A stretch of DNA of 49,429 bases from JALTDM01 sp964421355 (lineage in GTDB: Bacteria; Bacteroidota; Bacteroidia; Bacteroidales; JALTDM01), in assembly GCA_964421355.1 (NCBI GenBank), contig CAYQWX010000009.1, forward strand, positions 1 through 49,429. Direction: 5' to 3'. How positions within the stretch are numbered: the first letter of the stretch is position 1; each line of letters begins with the position of its first letter. The position numbers and the translations under genes are program-made. This document shows, piece by piece, positions 16,889 through 25,796 of the stretch. The notes under the pieces are model-generated. The model had not been told where the DNA came from. It did no database searches and saw only the letters and a program-made list of their open reading frames with translations.

Positions 16889-17911
16889 TTATATAGTTGT
16901 CAAAAATTTTATAGTATCTGTATTGTCTGCATATTCCATAACGGAGGGGAACTGTGCTGTTCCAAAATTTTCTTTTTTCAAAATTACTTGAATTTTGTCA
17001 ATTATAGGAAATAATTTTGTGTTGATATTATCTTTTTTAGAGTAATGTTCATAATAAATTACTGAAACTGGGGAAGATAATGCTGTATCTTCTTTGAGTA
17101 AGAAGAAACCGCCATCCTCAAACGGAATATTATTCATTATATATATTGCTTTGTGATAATCGTAATTATTTGAATATTTGTTATGTTCTACAAATGAGGA
17201 ATAAACACTTTTGCTAAATGTGGAGATGATTTTTTGTAAATCATAACCTTTAGGAAGATATAATTTGGCTATATTTCTGCATCCCAAGCCAAAGTATAAA
17301 AAAATATCATCTGCTAGTCGTAGCAAATCCTCTTCTGTTTCGTTCCCGTCAAGTATTGCAATTGAATTTTTATTTCTACGAATAATATTGGGATATTTGC
17401 CAAAATATTTTTCAAAATATAGAGCAGAATTATCTGAACCTGTAGCTATTACGGCATCGAAATCTTTAATAGTATCTTCTGTAAATATATATTTACTTGA
17501 AAAATCACTATTTATGCGAGTAAGTAAGTTTACTACAAATTTTGGTAATACTTTATCTTTAGAAGAAAGTTTAGCAACAAGTCGATGTCCTGTAATCCAT
17601 ACCGAAAGCATATCGTGAAACCCAACTAGAGGTATATTTCCTGCCATTACCACTAAGACTTTTTTGGGCACGTTTGGTATATTATATTTGTATTTATTTA
17701 CCCATTCGGTAATAACTTCTTTTTTTGTAAAAGAGGCTATGTGAGATAAAGCAGTTTTAATATGTTTTGGTATAAACCAAGCGTTTTCTTCATAAGCTTT
17801 GGTTACTATGTTATTAAATTCCTGTAAAGATATATGTTTCCCATTTTCTCCACTAAGCAACAAGTTTAATTCTTCCGAAAAGGTATTAAAAGTATTTATT
17901 AGTTTATCCAT
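16889..17911 (-). CDS. LuxC-like acyl-CoA reductase
   Basis: The 340-residue protein fits the LuxC/acyl-CoA reductase family of the aldehyde dehydrogenase superfamily. It has VLVVMAGNIPLVGFHDML (about 85-102), a nucleotide-binding segment with ATGSDNSALYF (about 156-166), and Cys211 in FGLGCRNI, the position expected for the thioester nucleophile. Members reduce acyl-CoA to aldehyde with NAD(P)H. No luciferase or LuxD/E genes are present, so bioluminescence is not implied. It follows upp by 16 bp and precedes two small genes, one a ferredoxin. The physiological acyl substrate is unknown. Confidence 0.85.
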   Translation of the reverse strand: MDKLINTFNTFSEELNLLLSGENGKHISLQEFNNIVTKAYEENAWFIPKHIKTALSHIASFTKKEVITEWVNKYKYNIPNVPKKVLVVMAGNIPLVGFHDMLSVWITGHRLVAKLSSKDKVLPKFVVNLLTRINSDFSSKYIFTEDTIKDFDAVIATGSDNSALYFEKYFGKYPNIIRRNKNSIAILDGNETEEDLLRLADDIFLYFGLGCRNIAKLYLPKGYDLQKIISTFSKSVYSSFVEHNKYSNNYDYHKAIYIMNNIPFEDGGFFLLKEDTALSSPVSVIYYEHYSKKDNINTKLFPIIDKIQVILKKENFGTAQFPSVMEYADNTDTIKFLTTI

Positions 17912-17927
17912 ATATGGCTAGTAGTTT

Positions 17928-18554
17928 TTATTCAGTACCTAATAATCTGTCTCCACAATCTCCAAGACCTGGGAGTATATAACCTTTGTCATTTAATTTT
18001 TCGTCTAATGCAGCGGAATAAAATTGTACATCGGGATTATGTTTGGTGACCAACTCTACTCCTTCAGGTGCGGCTACAACAGATACCACTTTGATATCTT
18101 TTACATTATGGGTTTTCAAAATTTTTATTGCATAATCTATAGAATGTCCACTTGCGAGCATTGGGTCAAGTAAGAATACAAGTCTGTTATCTATGTCTTT
18201 TGGGAATTTGCTGTAATATTCTTTAGCTTCCAAAGTATCATCATCTCTATATAGCCCTATCAATCCCACTTTGGCTGTGGGTATAAGGTCTAATATTCCG
18301 TTTAGCATTCCGAGTCCTGCTCGTAAAATAGGAACAATGGCAATGTGTTTTGCCAAACGGTATGCAGTAGTTTTTTGTAGCGGAGTATCTATTGTTACTT
18401 CCTGTAAAGGAAGGTCTCTTGTTATTTCAAAACTCATAAGGTATGTAATCTCAGACAGTAATTTTCTAAATTCCATATTGGAAGTGTTTTTGTCTCTTAA
18501 AAAGCGTAATTTTTCTTTAATTAAAGGATGGGATACTACAGTGAAATTTTTCAT
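17928..18554 (-). CDS. upp: Uracil phosphoribosyltransferase
   Basis: The 208-residue enzyme of pyrimidine salvage joins uracil and PRPP to give UMP. The PRPP loop is LDPMLASGHS (about 129-138), and the uracil-binding end GYILPGLGDCGDRLLGTE is intact. Both are diagnostic of Upp. A -7 element TAAATTTG lies 21 bp upstream. The three following genes are close enough to share its transcript. Confidence 0.95.
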   Translation of the reverse strand: MKNFTVVSHPLIKEKLRFLRDKNTSNMEFRKLLSEITYLMSFEITRDLPLQEVTIDTPLQKTTAYRLAKHIAIVPILRAGLGMLNGILDLIPTAKVGLIGLYRDDDTLEAKEYYSKFPKDIDNRLVFLLDPMLASGHSIDYAIKILKTHNVKDIKVVSVVAAPEGVELVTKHNPDVQFYSAALDEKLNDKGYILPGLGDCGDRLLGTE

Positions 18555-18574
18555 AATATAAATGGTTTTTGTGG

Positions 18575-18582
18575 CAAATTTA
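18575..18582 (-). promoter_or_regulatory. Candidate -7 element for upp
   Basis: The minus strand reads TAAATTTG, a match to TAnnTTTG, ending 21 bp before the upp ATG. The -33 box is weak. Confidence 0.45.
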
Positions 18583-18627
18583 CATTAATTGAGTGTAAGA
18601 TAAATTATTTTTTAGTTGTATGTTTTT

Positions 18628-20703
18628 TTATTTTGCGAATTGCTTTAAATCCACATCAAAATCGGGTATATAGTCTGTTTTCAAGACTCTAAATTCAGTT
18701 CTTCTATTTAACTGGTTAGCAACTTCTTTTAATTTGTCGTCTTTTAAAGAGTTTATAAATTCTTCATTTAATACCGTACCCACCTTAAATTGAGGATATT
18801 TTTTTGCAATTTTTTCAGTAATTGTTTTTGGTTTGCTTTCACCATAACCTTTTGCAATAAGTCTATCTGGGTTTATGCCTTTGGAGATTAAATAATCTAC
18901 TACTGATTGTGCCCGTTTTTGTGATAATATTTGATTGCTTACTTCATCGCCAACCATGTCTGTGTGGGATGATATTTCTATTACAATATTGGGATTACTT
19001 TTTAGCAAATCAGCCAATTTATCCAATTCTTTTTTGGATTCTTCTTTTAACGACCATTTCCCAAAATCATAATATATGTTAGGTATTTCTACCGGTTTAT
19101 CTATTTCTGCCATATATACGGAATCGGTAAATGTTTTATTATATTCTATATTTACAGTTGATACTTTACCTTTATTTACTAAGAAGCCTTTTTTGCTTAT
19201 TACATAAATATATTCTACTCCAGGCTTTAAAGTGTAAGAATATTCTCCTTTTTTGTTTGTTTTGATTGCAACTTCAGTTCCATCACTTCCATAAATCTTT
19301 ACTTTCACGTCGGGTAAAGGTTCTCCTGTTTGATTATCAAACACTTTTCCTGCCAATTTGAACTCCAAAGGTGGTAAAACAAAAGAATATATATCATCGC
19401 TTCCTCTGCTTCTAATTGTTTCCACAAGTTCATCACCATTATATATTTCCGTTTTTTTCCTATTTGAAGTAAAAAAACCTTCTTCTTTACCTTTTTTGAA
19501 AACTATAGCAAAATCATCGGCGGGAGAGTTTATTGGGAATTTCATATTTTCCACTATCCATTTTTTATATGTTTTGTCATATCTGGCTCTAAAAATATCC
19601 AATCCACCTAATCCCGGATGATAATCGGACGCAAAATACAAAACTCCGTTATCTCTAATAAATGGAAATACTTCATTACCTTCAGTATTTATTTCAGGTC
19701 CCAGGTTTATAGGTTCACTCCATTTTTCCGAGTCTTTAGACTTTCTAACTACTTTCCAAATATCTTTCCCACCATAACCTTTATTTGGAATTTCCGCAGA
19801 GAAATAGAGTGTTAATCCATCTTCGGTTATTGACGGGTGCCCAATAGAAATACTATCGGGAAGAATTGGCACATATTCCGCTTTTTCCCAGTCTCCATCA
19901 GGTTTACGGGTAGCTTTGTATATGTTACATCCCATTTTTTGTCCCCGTACTATATTACAACGGGTAAAATACATTACATTAAAATTGTCAGTGAGTGTAC
20001 AGACTCCATCATCAAAAGGAGAATTTATAGTATCATTCAATGGTTTGGGTTGTGTCCATTCTCCCTTACGGGTAAGCCATGTTTCCATAATTGAGGTGAA
20101 GTATTTTCCTGTTATTTTATTTATTTTGGTAAACTGGTCTATTTTTGCAGTAGTTGTAAAATATATTGTGCGTCCTTCATTGTCTGCAATAGCAGGAGCA
20201 AACTCACTCTCTTTAGAGTTTATTTTTCGTATATTTTCAATTTGATACCGTGTAGGGTGTAACATCCACTCTTTAGAAAGTTCAGACGATTTTAGTGCAA
20301 TTTGAGCTTCTTTATCGTCAGGTACAAGTTCCAAATATTTCTTGAATTGCTCTATTGCTAAATCATATTTCCCATTTGCACGAAGCATTTGCCCATAATA
20401 CAAAAAGACCAAAGGATTCTGATATTTTTTTGCAATTGCAGATTTATATTTCATTTCTGCTTTTCTAAAATTACCAATATATCTGTAGCACTCTGCTATT
20501 TGGAAAGTAACATAAGCCTTGGTTTGTTTGTCTATTTTTCCTTTCTCATACACTTTTTGATATAGTTGCAAAGCTTTGAAATATTCACCTTGCTCAAAAG
20601 CCATATCAGCTTTTTTTGTTCGCTCCGACTGGGCAAACAAAGAAGAAGTCATTACACCTGTAAAAATAAAAAATATGAATATGTATTTTTTCATTTCTAA
20701 CAT
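18628..20703 (-). CDS. PorE-like OmpA-family protein of type IX secretion
   Basis: The 691-residue protein has the domain order of PorE: signal peptide (to about residue 25), TPR repeats (about 28-140), a PD40/WD40-like beta-propeller (about 165-440), a carboxypeptidase-regulatory-like domain (about 452-525), and an OmpA C-terminal peptidoglycan-binding domain (about 545-680) ending with the NRRTEFRV signature. PorE links the type IX secretion machinery to the cell wall. Unlike P. gingivalis PorE, described as a lipoprotein, this signal peptide lacks a lipobox Cys. A second ATG three codons in (MKKYIFIFF) may be the true start. No other secretion genes are in the window. Confidence 0.8.
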   Translation of the reverse strand: MLEMKKYIFIFFIFTGVMTSSLFAQSERTKKADMAFEQGEYFKALQLYQKVYEKGKIDKQTKAYVTFQIAECYRYIGNFRKAEMKYKSAIAKKYQNPLVFLYYGQMLRANGKYDLAIEQFKKYLELVPDDKEAQIALKSSELSKEWMLHPTRYQIENIRKINSKESEFAPAIADNEGRTIYFTTTAKIDQFTKINKITGKYFTSIMETWLTRKGEWTQPKPLNDTINSPFDDGVCTLTDNFNVMYFTRCNIVRGQKMGCNIYKATRKPDGDWEKAEYVPILPDSISIGHPSITEDGLTLYFSAEIPNKGYGGKDIWKVVRKSKDSEKWSEPINLGPEINTEGNEVFPFIRDNGVLYFASDYHPGLGGLDIFRARYDKTYKKWIVENMKFPINSPADDFAIVFKKGKEEGFFTSNRKKTEIYNGDELVETIRSRGSDDIYSFVLPPLEFKLAGKVFDNQTGEPLPDVKVKIYGSDGTEVAIKTNKKGEYSYTLKPGVEYIYVISKKGFLVNKGKVSTVNIEYNKTFTDSVYMAEIDKPVEIPNIYYDFGKWSLKEESKKELDKLADLLKSNPNIVIEISSHTDMVGDEVSNQILSQKRAQSVVDYLISKGINPDRLIAKGYGESKPKTITEKIAKKYPQFKVGTVLNEEFINSLKDDKLKEVANQLNRRTEFRVLKTDYIPDFDVDLKQFAK

Positions 20704-20720
20704 TTACAAAAAAAGTCTTG

Positions 20721-20728
20721 CAAAAGTA
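20721..20728 (-). promoter_or_regulatory. Candidate -7 element for the porE-like gene
   Basis: The minus strand reads TACTTTTG (TAnnTTTG type) 18 bp upstream of the start. No good -33 box was seen. Confidence 0.4.
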
Positions 20729-20881
20729 ATTATTAAAATTACTATAACCTCTCTATAACGATATGGAAAAGAAAAAATTGTTTTTCCAGAAAATAAAAAG
20801 ACATTATTGATTTCATTTATGTTTTCATAACAAATTATTATAAATTCATATATTTTTTTTAAATATTAACTAAAATAGGTG

Positions 20882-20889
20882 TATTTTTG
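20882..20889 (+). promoter_or_regulatory. Candidate -7 element for hpt-adk
   Basis: TATTTTTG matches TAnnTTTG. A T-run at about 20863-20870 is in place of the -33 box. The hpt start is 34 bp downstream. Confidence 0.45.
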
Positions 20890-20922
20890 AACAAATAAAA
20901 ATCTTAAAAAACTGTAATAAAA

Positions 20923-21459
20923 GTGGAGACTGTAAAAATATTGGACAAAGAGTTTGAATTATTTATTCCTGAAGAGAAAATATATAAGGCAATAGACGAA
21001 TTATCTTCTCAAATAAAGAAAGATATGGCAGAAGAAAATCCTATTTTTTTAGGGATATTAAATGGAGTATTTTTATTTGCTGCAGACCTTATGAAAAGGA
21101 TAGATTTTCCGTGTACAATTTCATTTTTGAAATTAGCTTCTTATCAGGGAACTTCGTCCACGGGAAAAATAAAACGTTTGATAGGATTAAATGAAGACAT
21201 AAAGAATAGAACTGTAGTAGTTTTGGAAGACATTGTAGATACTGGCTTTACAATACAGCATATAAAAAAACAACTAATAGGTTATGAACCAAAAGAAATA
21301 AAAATAGCTACATTATTTTTCAAGCCGGATGCTTTCCGAACTAACGATGAAATACACTACATAGGCATGAAAATTCCAAATGAATTTATAGTTGGGTATG
21401 GATTAGATTATGACGGATATGGAAGAAATTTAAGGAATGTATATAAACTTAAAAAATAA
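20923..21459 (+). CDS. hpt: Hypoxanthine phosphoribosyltransferase
   Basis: The 178-residue purine salvage enzyme makes IMP or GMP from hypoxanthine or guanine and PRPP. The PRPP-binding motif is VVVLEDIVDTGFT (about 98-110), and LNGVFLFAADL near residue 47 forms the first loop. The start is GTG (20923): no ATG exists upstream in frame and the next one would remove the fold. adk begins 7 bp after the stop, so the two purine genes form an operon closed by a strong terminator at 22055-22103. Confidence 0.93.
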   Translation: METVKILDKEFELFIPEEKIYKAIDELSSQIKKDMAEENPIFLGILNGVFLFAADLMKRIDFPCTISFLKLASYQGTSSTGKIKRLIGLNEDIKNRTVVVLEDIVDTGFTIQHIKKQLIGYEPKEIKIATLFFKPDAFRTNDEIHYIGMKIPNEFIVGYGLDYDGYGRNLRNVYKLKK

Positions 21460-21466
21460 CAAAACA

Positions 21467-22039
21467 ATGAAAAATATAGTATTATTTGGTCCTCCGGGTG
21501 CAGGGAAAGGCACTCAGGCAAAAAAAATAGTAAAAAAGTATGGATTTGTACATCTCTCAACAGGTGACATGTTTAGAAACGAACTGAAAAATAATACTCC
21601 AACAGGACAAAAAGCAAAAGCTTATATGGACAAAGGAGAGCTTGTTCCCGATTCTATTATTCTTGAGATGGTGGAAAATTTTATTGAAGCAAATATGAAT
21701 GATAAGGGATTTATTTTTGACGGATTCCCCCGTACTTTGCCACAAGCCAAAGGTTTGGACAAAATAATGACAAGGTTTGGGACACAAATAAACGGTATGA
21801 TAGAAATTACTGTAAACGATGAAGAGATAATAACAAGATTGGCAAAACGTGCAGAAGAAGAAGGTAGAAGTGATGATAAAGATATTGAGGTAATAAAAAA
21901 TAGAATAAATGTTTATAATCGGGAAAAGGATAATGTGAAAGAATATTATCAAAAGCAAAATAAACATTATCAAATAGACGGTATAGGCTCTATTGATGAA
22001 ATTTTTAGCAGACTATGTGAAGTAATAGATAATTTATAA
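21467..22039 (+). CDS. adk: Adenylate kinase
   Basis: The 190-residue kinase interconverts ATP + AMP and 2 ADP. The P-loop GPPGAGKGT is at 8-16, the AMP-binding STGDMFR near 30-36, and FDGFPRT near residue 80. The LID is short and lacks the zinc cysteines, so it is a short-type enzyme. The start at 21467 (MKNIVLFG) is chosen because the longer frame from 21437 would overlap hpt and add ten residues before the conserved first strand. Confidence 0.95.
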   Translation: MKNIVLFGPPGAGKGTQAKKIVKKYGFVHLSTGDMFRNELKNNTPTGQKAKAYMDKGELVPDSIILEMVENFIEANMNDKGFIFDGFPRTLPQAKGLDKIMTRFGTQINGMIEITVNDEEIITRLAKRAEEEGRSDDKDIEVIKNRINVYNREKDNVKEYYQKQNKHYQIDGIGSIDEIFSRLCEVIDNL

Positions 22040-22054
22040 TTTGATAAGCATACA

Positions 22055-22103
22055 AAATATGGTTCGGGACCTTATTTTTATTTTATTCCGAACCATATTT
22101 TTT
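22055..22103 (+). terminator. Intrinsic terminator after hpt-adk
   Basis: A perfect 13-bp inverted repeat (AAATATGGTTCGG at 22055-22067, CCGAACCATATTT at 22088-22100) with a 20-nt loop and a following T-run lies 15 bp after the adk stop. Confidence 0.85.
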
Positions 22104-22118
22104 CCCAACTAATATTAA

Positions 22119-22964
22119 ATGGAAGTAACTTACGACGATATAAAAAAGATAACCATAACTCTAAAAGAATATACCCAATATGATATTTCTGGATATTCAG
22201 AAAAGTCTCTAAAACGTCGTGTAGAAAGATTTATAGCCGAATACAAAGTAAATCCGATATATATAATTCATAAAATAAAAAATGATAAAGACTTTGTCCG
22301 TAAGTTTATAAATGAAATAACAGTAAACACTACTGAATTTTTTAGAGATCCCGAATTTTGGTACCCTTTACGATATGAAATATATCCTAATTTGGACAAA
22401 GAAAAAAACAAAATAAACATTTGGCATGCAGGATGTTCCAATGGTCAAGAAGTATATTCAAATCTAATATTACTAAACGAACTAAATTTGCTTTATAAAT
22501 CATTGGTTTTCGCTACCGATATAAATGACGAAATGATAAAAAAAGCACAAAATGGAGCATATAGGTTTAGATTGAATTATGAATATCTCAACAATTTTGA
22601 TGACGTAATCAATAAACATCCGTTAAATTATGAAATAGACAGGGGGATACCTTACCACAAGTATTTTGAAATAAATCATAGTAAAGACATTATAAAAGTG
22701 AAAGATTTTTTAAGAATTATCCCGATGTTTCGTGTTCATGATTTGGTAAACGGAGAACAAGAATTTTTAACAAAGTTTGATGTTGTATTTTGTAGAAACG
22801 TGTTGATATATTTCAATTTTGAGCTTCAAAAAAAAGTGCTTCGCATGATACGGCACAATATGAACAAAGGTGGTTATCTGCTACTTGGTGTGCACGAAAG
22901 CATTTTGGATCCATTGGAGGTGGGTTTTGAAAAAAACTCTAAATACTCTTATATTGCAATATAA
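22119..22964 (+). CDS. CheR-type methyltransferase
   Basis: The 281-residue protein has an N-terminal CheR helical domain (residues 1-75; SGYSEKSLKRRVERF is the receptor-binding helix type), NTTEFFRD near 70-77, and a SAM-binding methyltransferase domain ending at KYSYIAI. The SAM loop reads HAGCSNGQEVYS rather than the usual AGCSTGEEPYS, and CRNVLIYF is intact. CheR methylates glutamates on chemoreceptors, but no che genes or receptors are nearby, so this may be an orphan with another partner. It has its own unit between the adk terminator and recR. Confidence 0.85.
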   Translation: MEVTYDDIKKITITLKEYTQYDISGYSEKSLKRRVERFIAEYKVNPIYIIHKIKNDKDFVRKFINEITVNTTEFFRDPEFWYPLRYEIYPNLDKEKNKINIWHAGCSNGQEVYSNLILLNELNLLYKSLVFATDINDEMIKKAQNGAYRFRLNYEYLNNFDDVINKHPLNYEIDRGIPYHKYFEINHSKDIIKVKDFLRIIPMFRVHDLVNGEQEFLTKFDVVFCRNVLIYFNFELQKKVLRMIRHNMNKGGYLLLGVHESILDPLEVGFEKNSKYSYIAI

Positions 22965-23027
22965 TAATATGGGAAAACACATTAACTTTGTTTCCAAATT
23001 ACATATTTTTAAGTACTTTTATAATAA

Positions 23028-23651
23028 ATGTTAAAACTTCATTCCTCACATATAGAAAAAGCTGTGGAAGAATTTGCCAAGCTTCCGGGAATAGGAACAA
23101 AAACAGCATTGAGACTGGTATTACATTTAATGAAACAAGATGAACACTATGCTCATTCTCTATCAGAAGCTATAACAAATGCTCGTAGTCTTACAAAAAG
23201 ATGTAAAATATGTCACAATTTAAGTGATAATGATATATGTCCAATATGTTCCGACTCAAAACGTGATAAAACAAAGGTATGTATAGTAGAAGATGTGGCA
23301 GGATTGATTTCCATAGAAAATACAGGAAAGTACAATGGATTATACCACATATTGGAAGGTAAAATATCTCCAATGGAAAATATAGGTCCTGAAAAACTTA
23401 CTTTACAAGATTTACTTACACGAGTAGAATCGGAAAATATTAAAGAAATAATTTTTGCAATTGGCACCTCAATTGAAGCAGATGTAACTACTCTTTATAT
23501 TTACAATATGCTCAAACCTTTTTCTCATATAAAATTTTCTACCATTGCCCGTGGAGTATCTTTTGGAGATGACATAGAAGACACAGATACATTAACACTT
23601 GGTAAATCAATAGAATTGCGTACTAACTTTGAACCGGAAACTACAGACTAA
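23028..23651 (+). CDS. recR: Recombination mediator RecR
   Basis: The 207-residue protein acts with RecO/RecF in loading RecA at gaps. It has a helix-hairpin-helix (LPGIGTKTALRL, about 19-30), a zinc finger with Cys59, Cys62, Cys71 and Cys74, a Toprim domain (about 82-175; VCIVEDVAGL, GTSIEAD) and the C-terminal RGVSFGDDIEDTDTLTLG segment. Length and motif order are standard. A glycosyltransferase gene starts 3 bp after the stop. Confidence 0.95.
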   Translation: MLKLHSSHIEKAVEEFAKLPGIGTKTALRLVLHLMKQDEHYAHSLSEAITNARSLTKRCKICHNLSDNDICPICSDSKRDKTKVCIVEDVAGLISIENTGKYNGLYHILEGKISPMENIGPEKLTLQDLLTRVESENIKEIIFAIGTSIEADVTTLYIYNMLKPFSHIKFSTIARGVSFGDDIEDTDTLTLGKSIELRTNFEPETTD

Positions 23652-23654
23652 AAT

Positions 23655-25622
23655 ATGGCAAAACTTTCGGTAATAATAGTAAATTACAATGTAAAATATT
23701 TTCTGAAACAATGCCTTATTTCTGTAAATAATGCTTCTAAAAATATTGATACCGAAACATTTGTAGTGGATAATGCTTCTGCCGATGGTTCTGTAGATAT
23801 GGTAAAAAGAGAATTTCCGTGGGTAAAACTTATAGCCAATACTCAAAATGTGGGGTTTTCTACTGCTAATAATCAAGCAATAAAGCAAGCAACAGGAGAA
23901 TATATTTTATTGTTGAATCCTGATACTTTTGTACAAGAAGACACTTTTGAAAAGATTATAAAGTTTATGGATACACACCCGCAAGCAGGAGGATTAGGTG
24001 TAAAAATGATTGACGGTAACGGTAATTTCCTACCCGAATCAAAACGAGGAATACCAACACCTCTTACCGCATTTTATAAAATGTTCGGATTGTATAAACT
24101 TTTTCCTCGTTCAAAAATATTTAACCGCTACTATTTAGGACATCTTAATGAAAATGAGACAAATGAAGTAGAAATACTTGCAGGAGCATTTATGCTTTTG
24201 AGAAAAAAGGTATTGGACAAAATAGGTCTGCTTGACGAGACTTTTTTTATGTATGGTGAAGATATAGATTTGTCTTACAGAATATTGCAGGCAGGATATA
24301 AAAATTATTACTATCCCGAAACACAAATAATTCACTACAAAGGAGAAAGTACAAAGAAAGGTAGCCTTAATTATATTCGCATATTTTACAAAGCAATGAA
24401 AATCTTTGTGGATAAGCATTTCCCCAAAAATAAATTTGCTTCCATATACAAAATAGCAATAAATATTGCAATAATATTCCGTGCTTTTCTTGCAATAATA
24501 AACAGGTTTGCAAAAAGTATTTTACTACCCATGTTAGATTTCGTATTGATATATGGAGGATATGTATTTCTGCTTATTCCATATTGGGAACATTTTTATC
24601 ACAAAGCACAATATCCGGAGACATACAAATTTATAATATTGCCTATATATGTAATTATTTGGCAAGTTGCACTGTTTGTCAATGGTGCTTACGATAAGCC
24701 AATAACTATAAAAAATGCTGTAAAAGGAATATTATGGGGGCTATTATTGATATTGATTTTTTATTCTCTGTTAGACAGTTCTTTACGTTTTAGTCGGGCA
24801 TTAATATTTCTAGGTTCGTTGTGGGCTATCCTGTCTGTTATAATAATTAGACAAATACTATCGTATATAAATCCCAAAGAGTATAAACTTGCAGAAAAAC
24901 AGAAAAAACAAATTGCAGTAATAGGTTCTACCAATGACAATGAAAAAATAAAACAATTCTTAAACTCGTTAAATTTGTCTATTGAATACAAAGGTTATAT
25001 AGCAACAGAGGAAAATCATATACAAACAGATGATTTCTTGGGAACATTAAAACGAATAAAAGATATAATAGCAATAAACAAAATAAATGAAGTAATATTT
25101 TCACCTAACTCTCTTTCGGCTTCTGATATTATTCACTTGATGACATTATTATCGCCTTTCAATATGTCATTTAAAATTGCTTCTCCCGATGGACTCTCTG
25201 TTGTAGGAAGTAACGATGTAAATACTAATGGTGAAATATATATTGTAAGTTTAAATACTGTGAATTCTCCTAAAAACAAAAGAATAAAAAGGCTGTTTGA
25301 TTTGTCTTTTGCTTTATTGTTTCTTATTTTTTCGCCAATTCTTATTTTCAAACAAAAAAATACAGCCGGATTTTTTAGGAATGTTTTTGATGTATTAATA
25401 GGAAAAAAATCTTGGATAGGAGTATATACATTATCTAAATCCAATCAAGATAATAAAAATTATAACATAAAAAAAGGCATATTTACACCTCTAGCAAGTC
25501 ATATCATAGAAACTTTACCACCAAGTGCTATAGAAAAAATAAACTTAAATTATATCCAGAATTATAGTATCCTCAACGATTTTACTATCCTAATGCAAAA
25601 TTTATCAAATTTAGATAATTGA
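23655..25622 (+). CDS. GT2 glycosyltransferase fused to a sugar-phosphotransferase-like membrane region
   Basis: The protein has 655 residues. The first 290 are a family 2 glycosyltransferase of the rhamnosyltransferase (WbbL-like) type: SVIIVNYNV at the start, NPDTF as the DxD-type motif near residue 95, and ED followed by DLSYRI near residue 203. Four membrane helices follow (about 290-405). The rest resembles a polyprenyl-phosphate sugar phosphotransferase: a CoA-binding-like Rossmann region (about 420-535) and KRLFDLSFALLFLIFSPI (about 547-565), but without the catalytic Asp-Glu part. It probably builds cell-surface glycan at the inner membrane. Stop-start spacing to recR is 3 bp. Confidence 0.82.
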   Translation: MAKLSVIIVNYNVKYFLKQCLISVNNASKNIDTETFVVDNASADGSVDMVKREFPWVKLIANTQNVGFSTANNQAIKQATGEYILLLNPDTFVQEDTFEKIIKFMDTHPQAGGLGVKMIDGNGNFLPESKRGIPTPLTAFYKMFGLYKLFPRSKIFNRYYLGHLNENETNEVEILAGAFMLLRKKVLDKIGLLDETFFMYGEDIDLSYRILQAGYKNYYYPETQIIHYKGESTKKGSLNYIRIFYKAMKIFVDKHFPKNKFASIYKIAINIAIIFRAFLAIINRFAKSILLPMLDFVLIYGGYVFLLIPYWEHFYHKAQYPETYKFIILPIYVIIWQVALFVNGAYDKPITIKNAVKGILWGLLLILIFYSLLDSSLRFSRALIFLGSLWAILSVIIIRQILSYINPKEYKLAEKQKKQIAVIGSTNDNEKIKQFLNSLNLSIEYKGYIATEENHIQTDDFLGTLKRIKDIIAINKINEVIFSPNSLSASDIIHLMTLLSPFNMSFKIASPDGLSVVGSNDVNTNGEIYIVSLNTVNSPKNKRIKRLFDLSFALLFLIFSPILIFKQKNTAGFFRNVFDVLIGKKSWIGVYTLSKSNQDNKNYNIKKGIFTPLASHIIETLPPSAIEKINLNYIQNYSILNDFTILMQNLSNLDN

Positions 25623-25688
25623 TAAATATGTGTGAAATAGACAACTAAACTCGCTGATTAATAAGTAAATACATTATTTGTAATTGTG

Positions 25689-25709
25689 TGTCGCAGAGTA
25701 AATGTGACA
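25689..25709. promoter_or_regulatory. Candidate CRP/FNR-type operator upstream of norZ
   Basis: TGTCGCA (25689-25695) and TGTGACA (25703-25709) form an inverted repeat with 6 of 7 matching positions, 35 bp upstream of the -33 box. Its form resembles CRP/FNR-family sites, which commonly control NO reductase genes. The regulator is not in the window. Confidence 0.35.
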
Positions 25710-25743
25710 TACCTACTATTTGGTATTTTTATGTTGAATGTGC

Positions 25744-25773
25744 TTTGAATTCTAAGAAAAAAGTTTATCTTTG
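25744..25773 (+). promoter_or_regulatory. Bacteroidota-type promoter of the NO reductase gene
   Basis: TTTG (25744-25747), an 18-nt spacer and TATCTTTG (25766-25773) match the TTTG / TAnnTTTG consensus fully. The start codon is 24 bp downstream of the -7 box. Confidence 0.75.
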
Positions 25774-25796
25774 GACAAACTAAAAAATATTATCCT

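Noticed and set aside
16889..17911. Bioluminescence gene luxC
   Set aside because: No luxA, B, D or E genes nearby; the family is widespread in non-luminous Bacteroidota.
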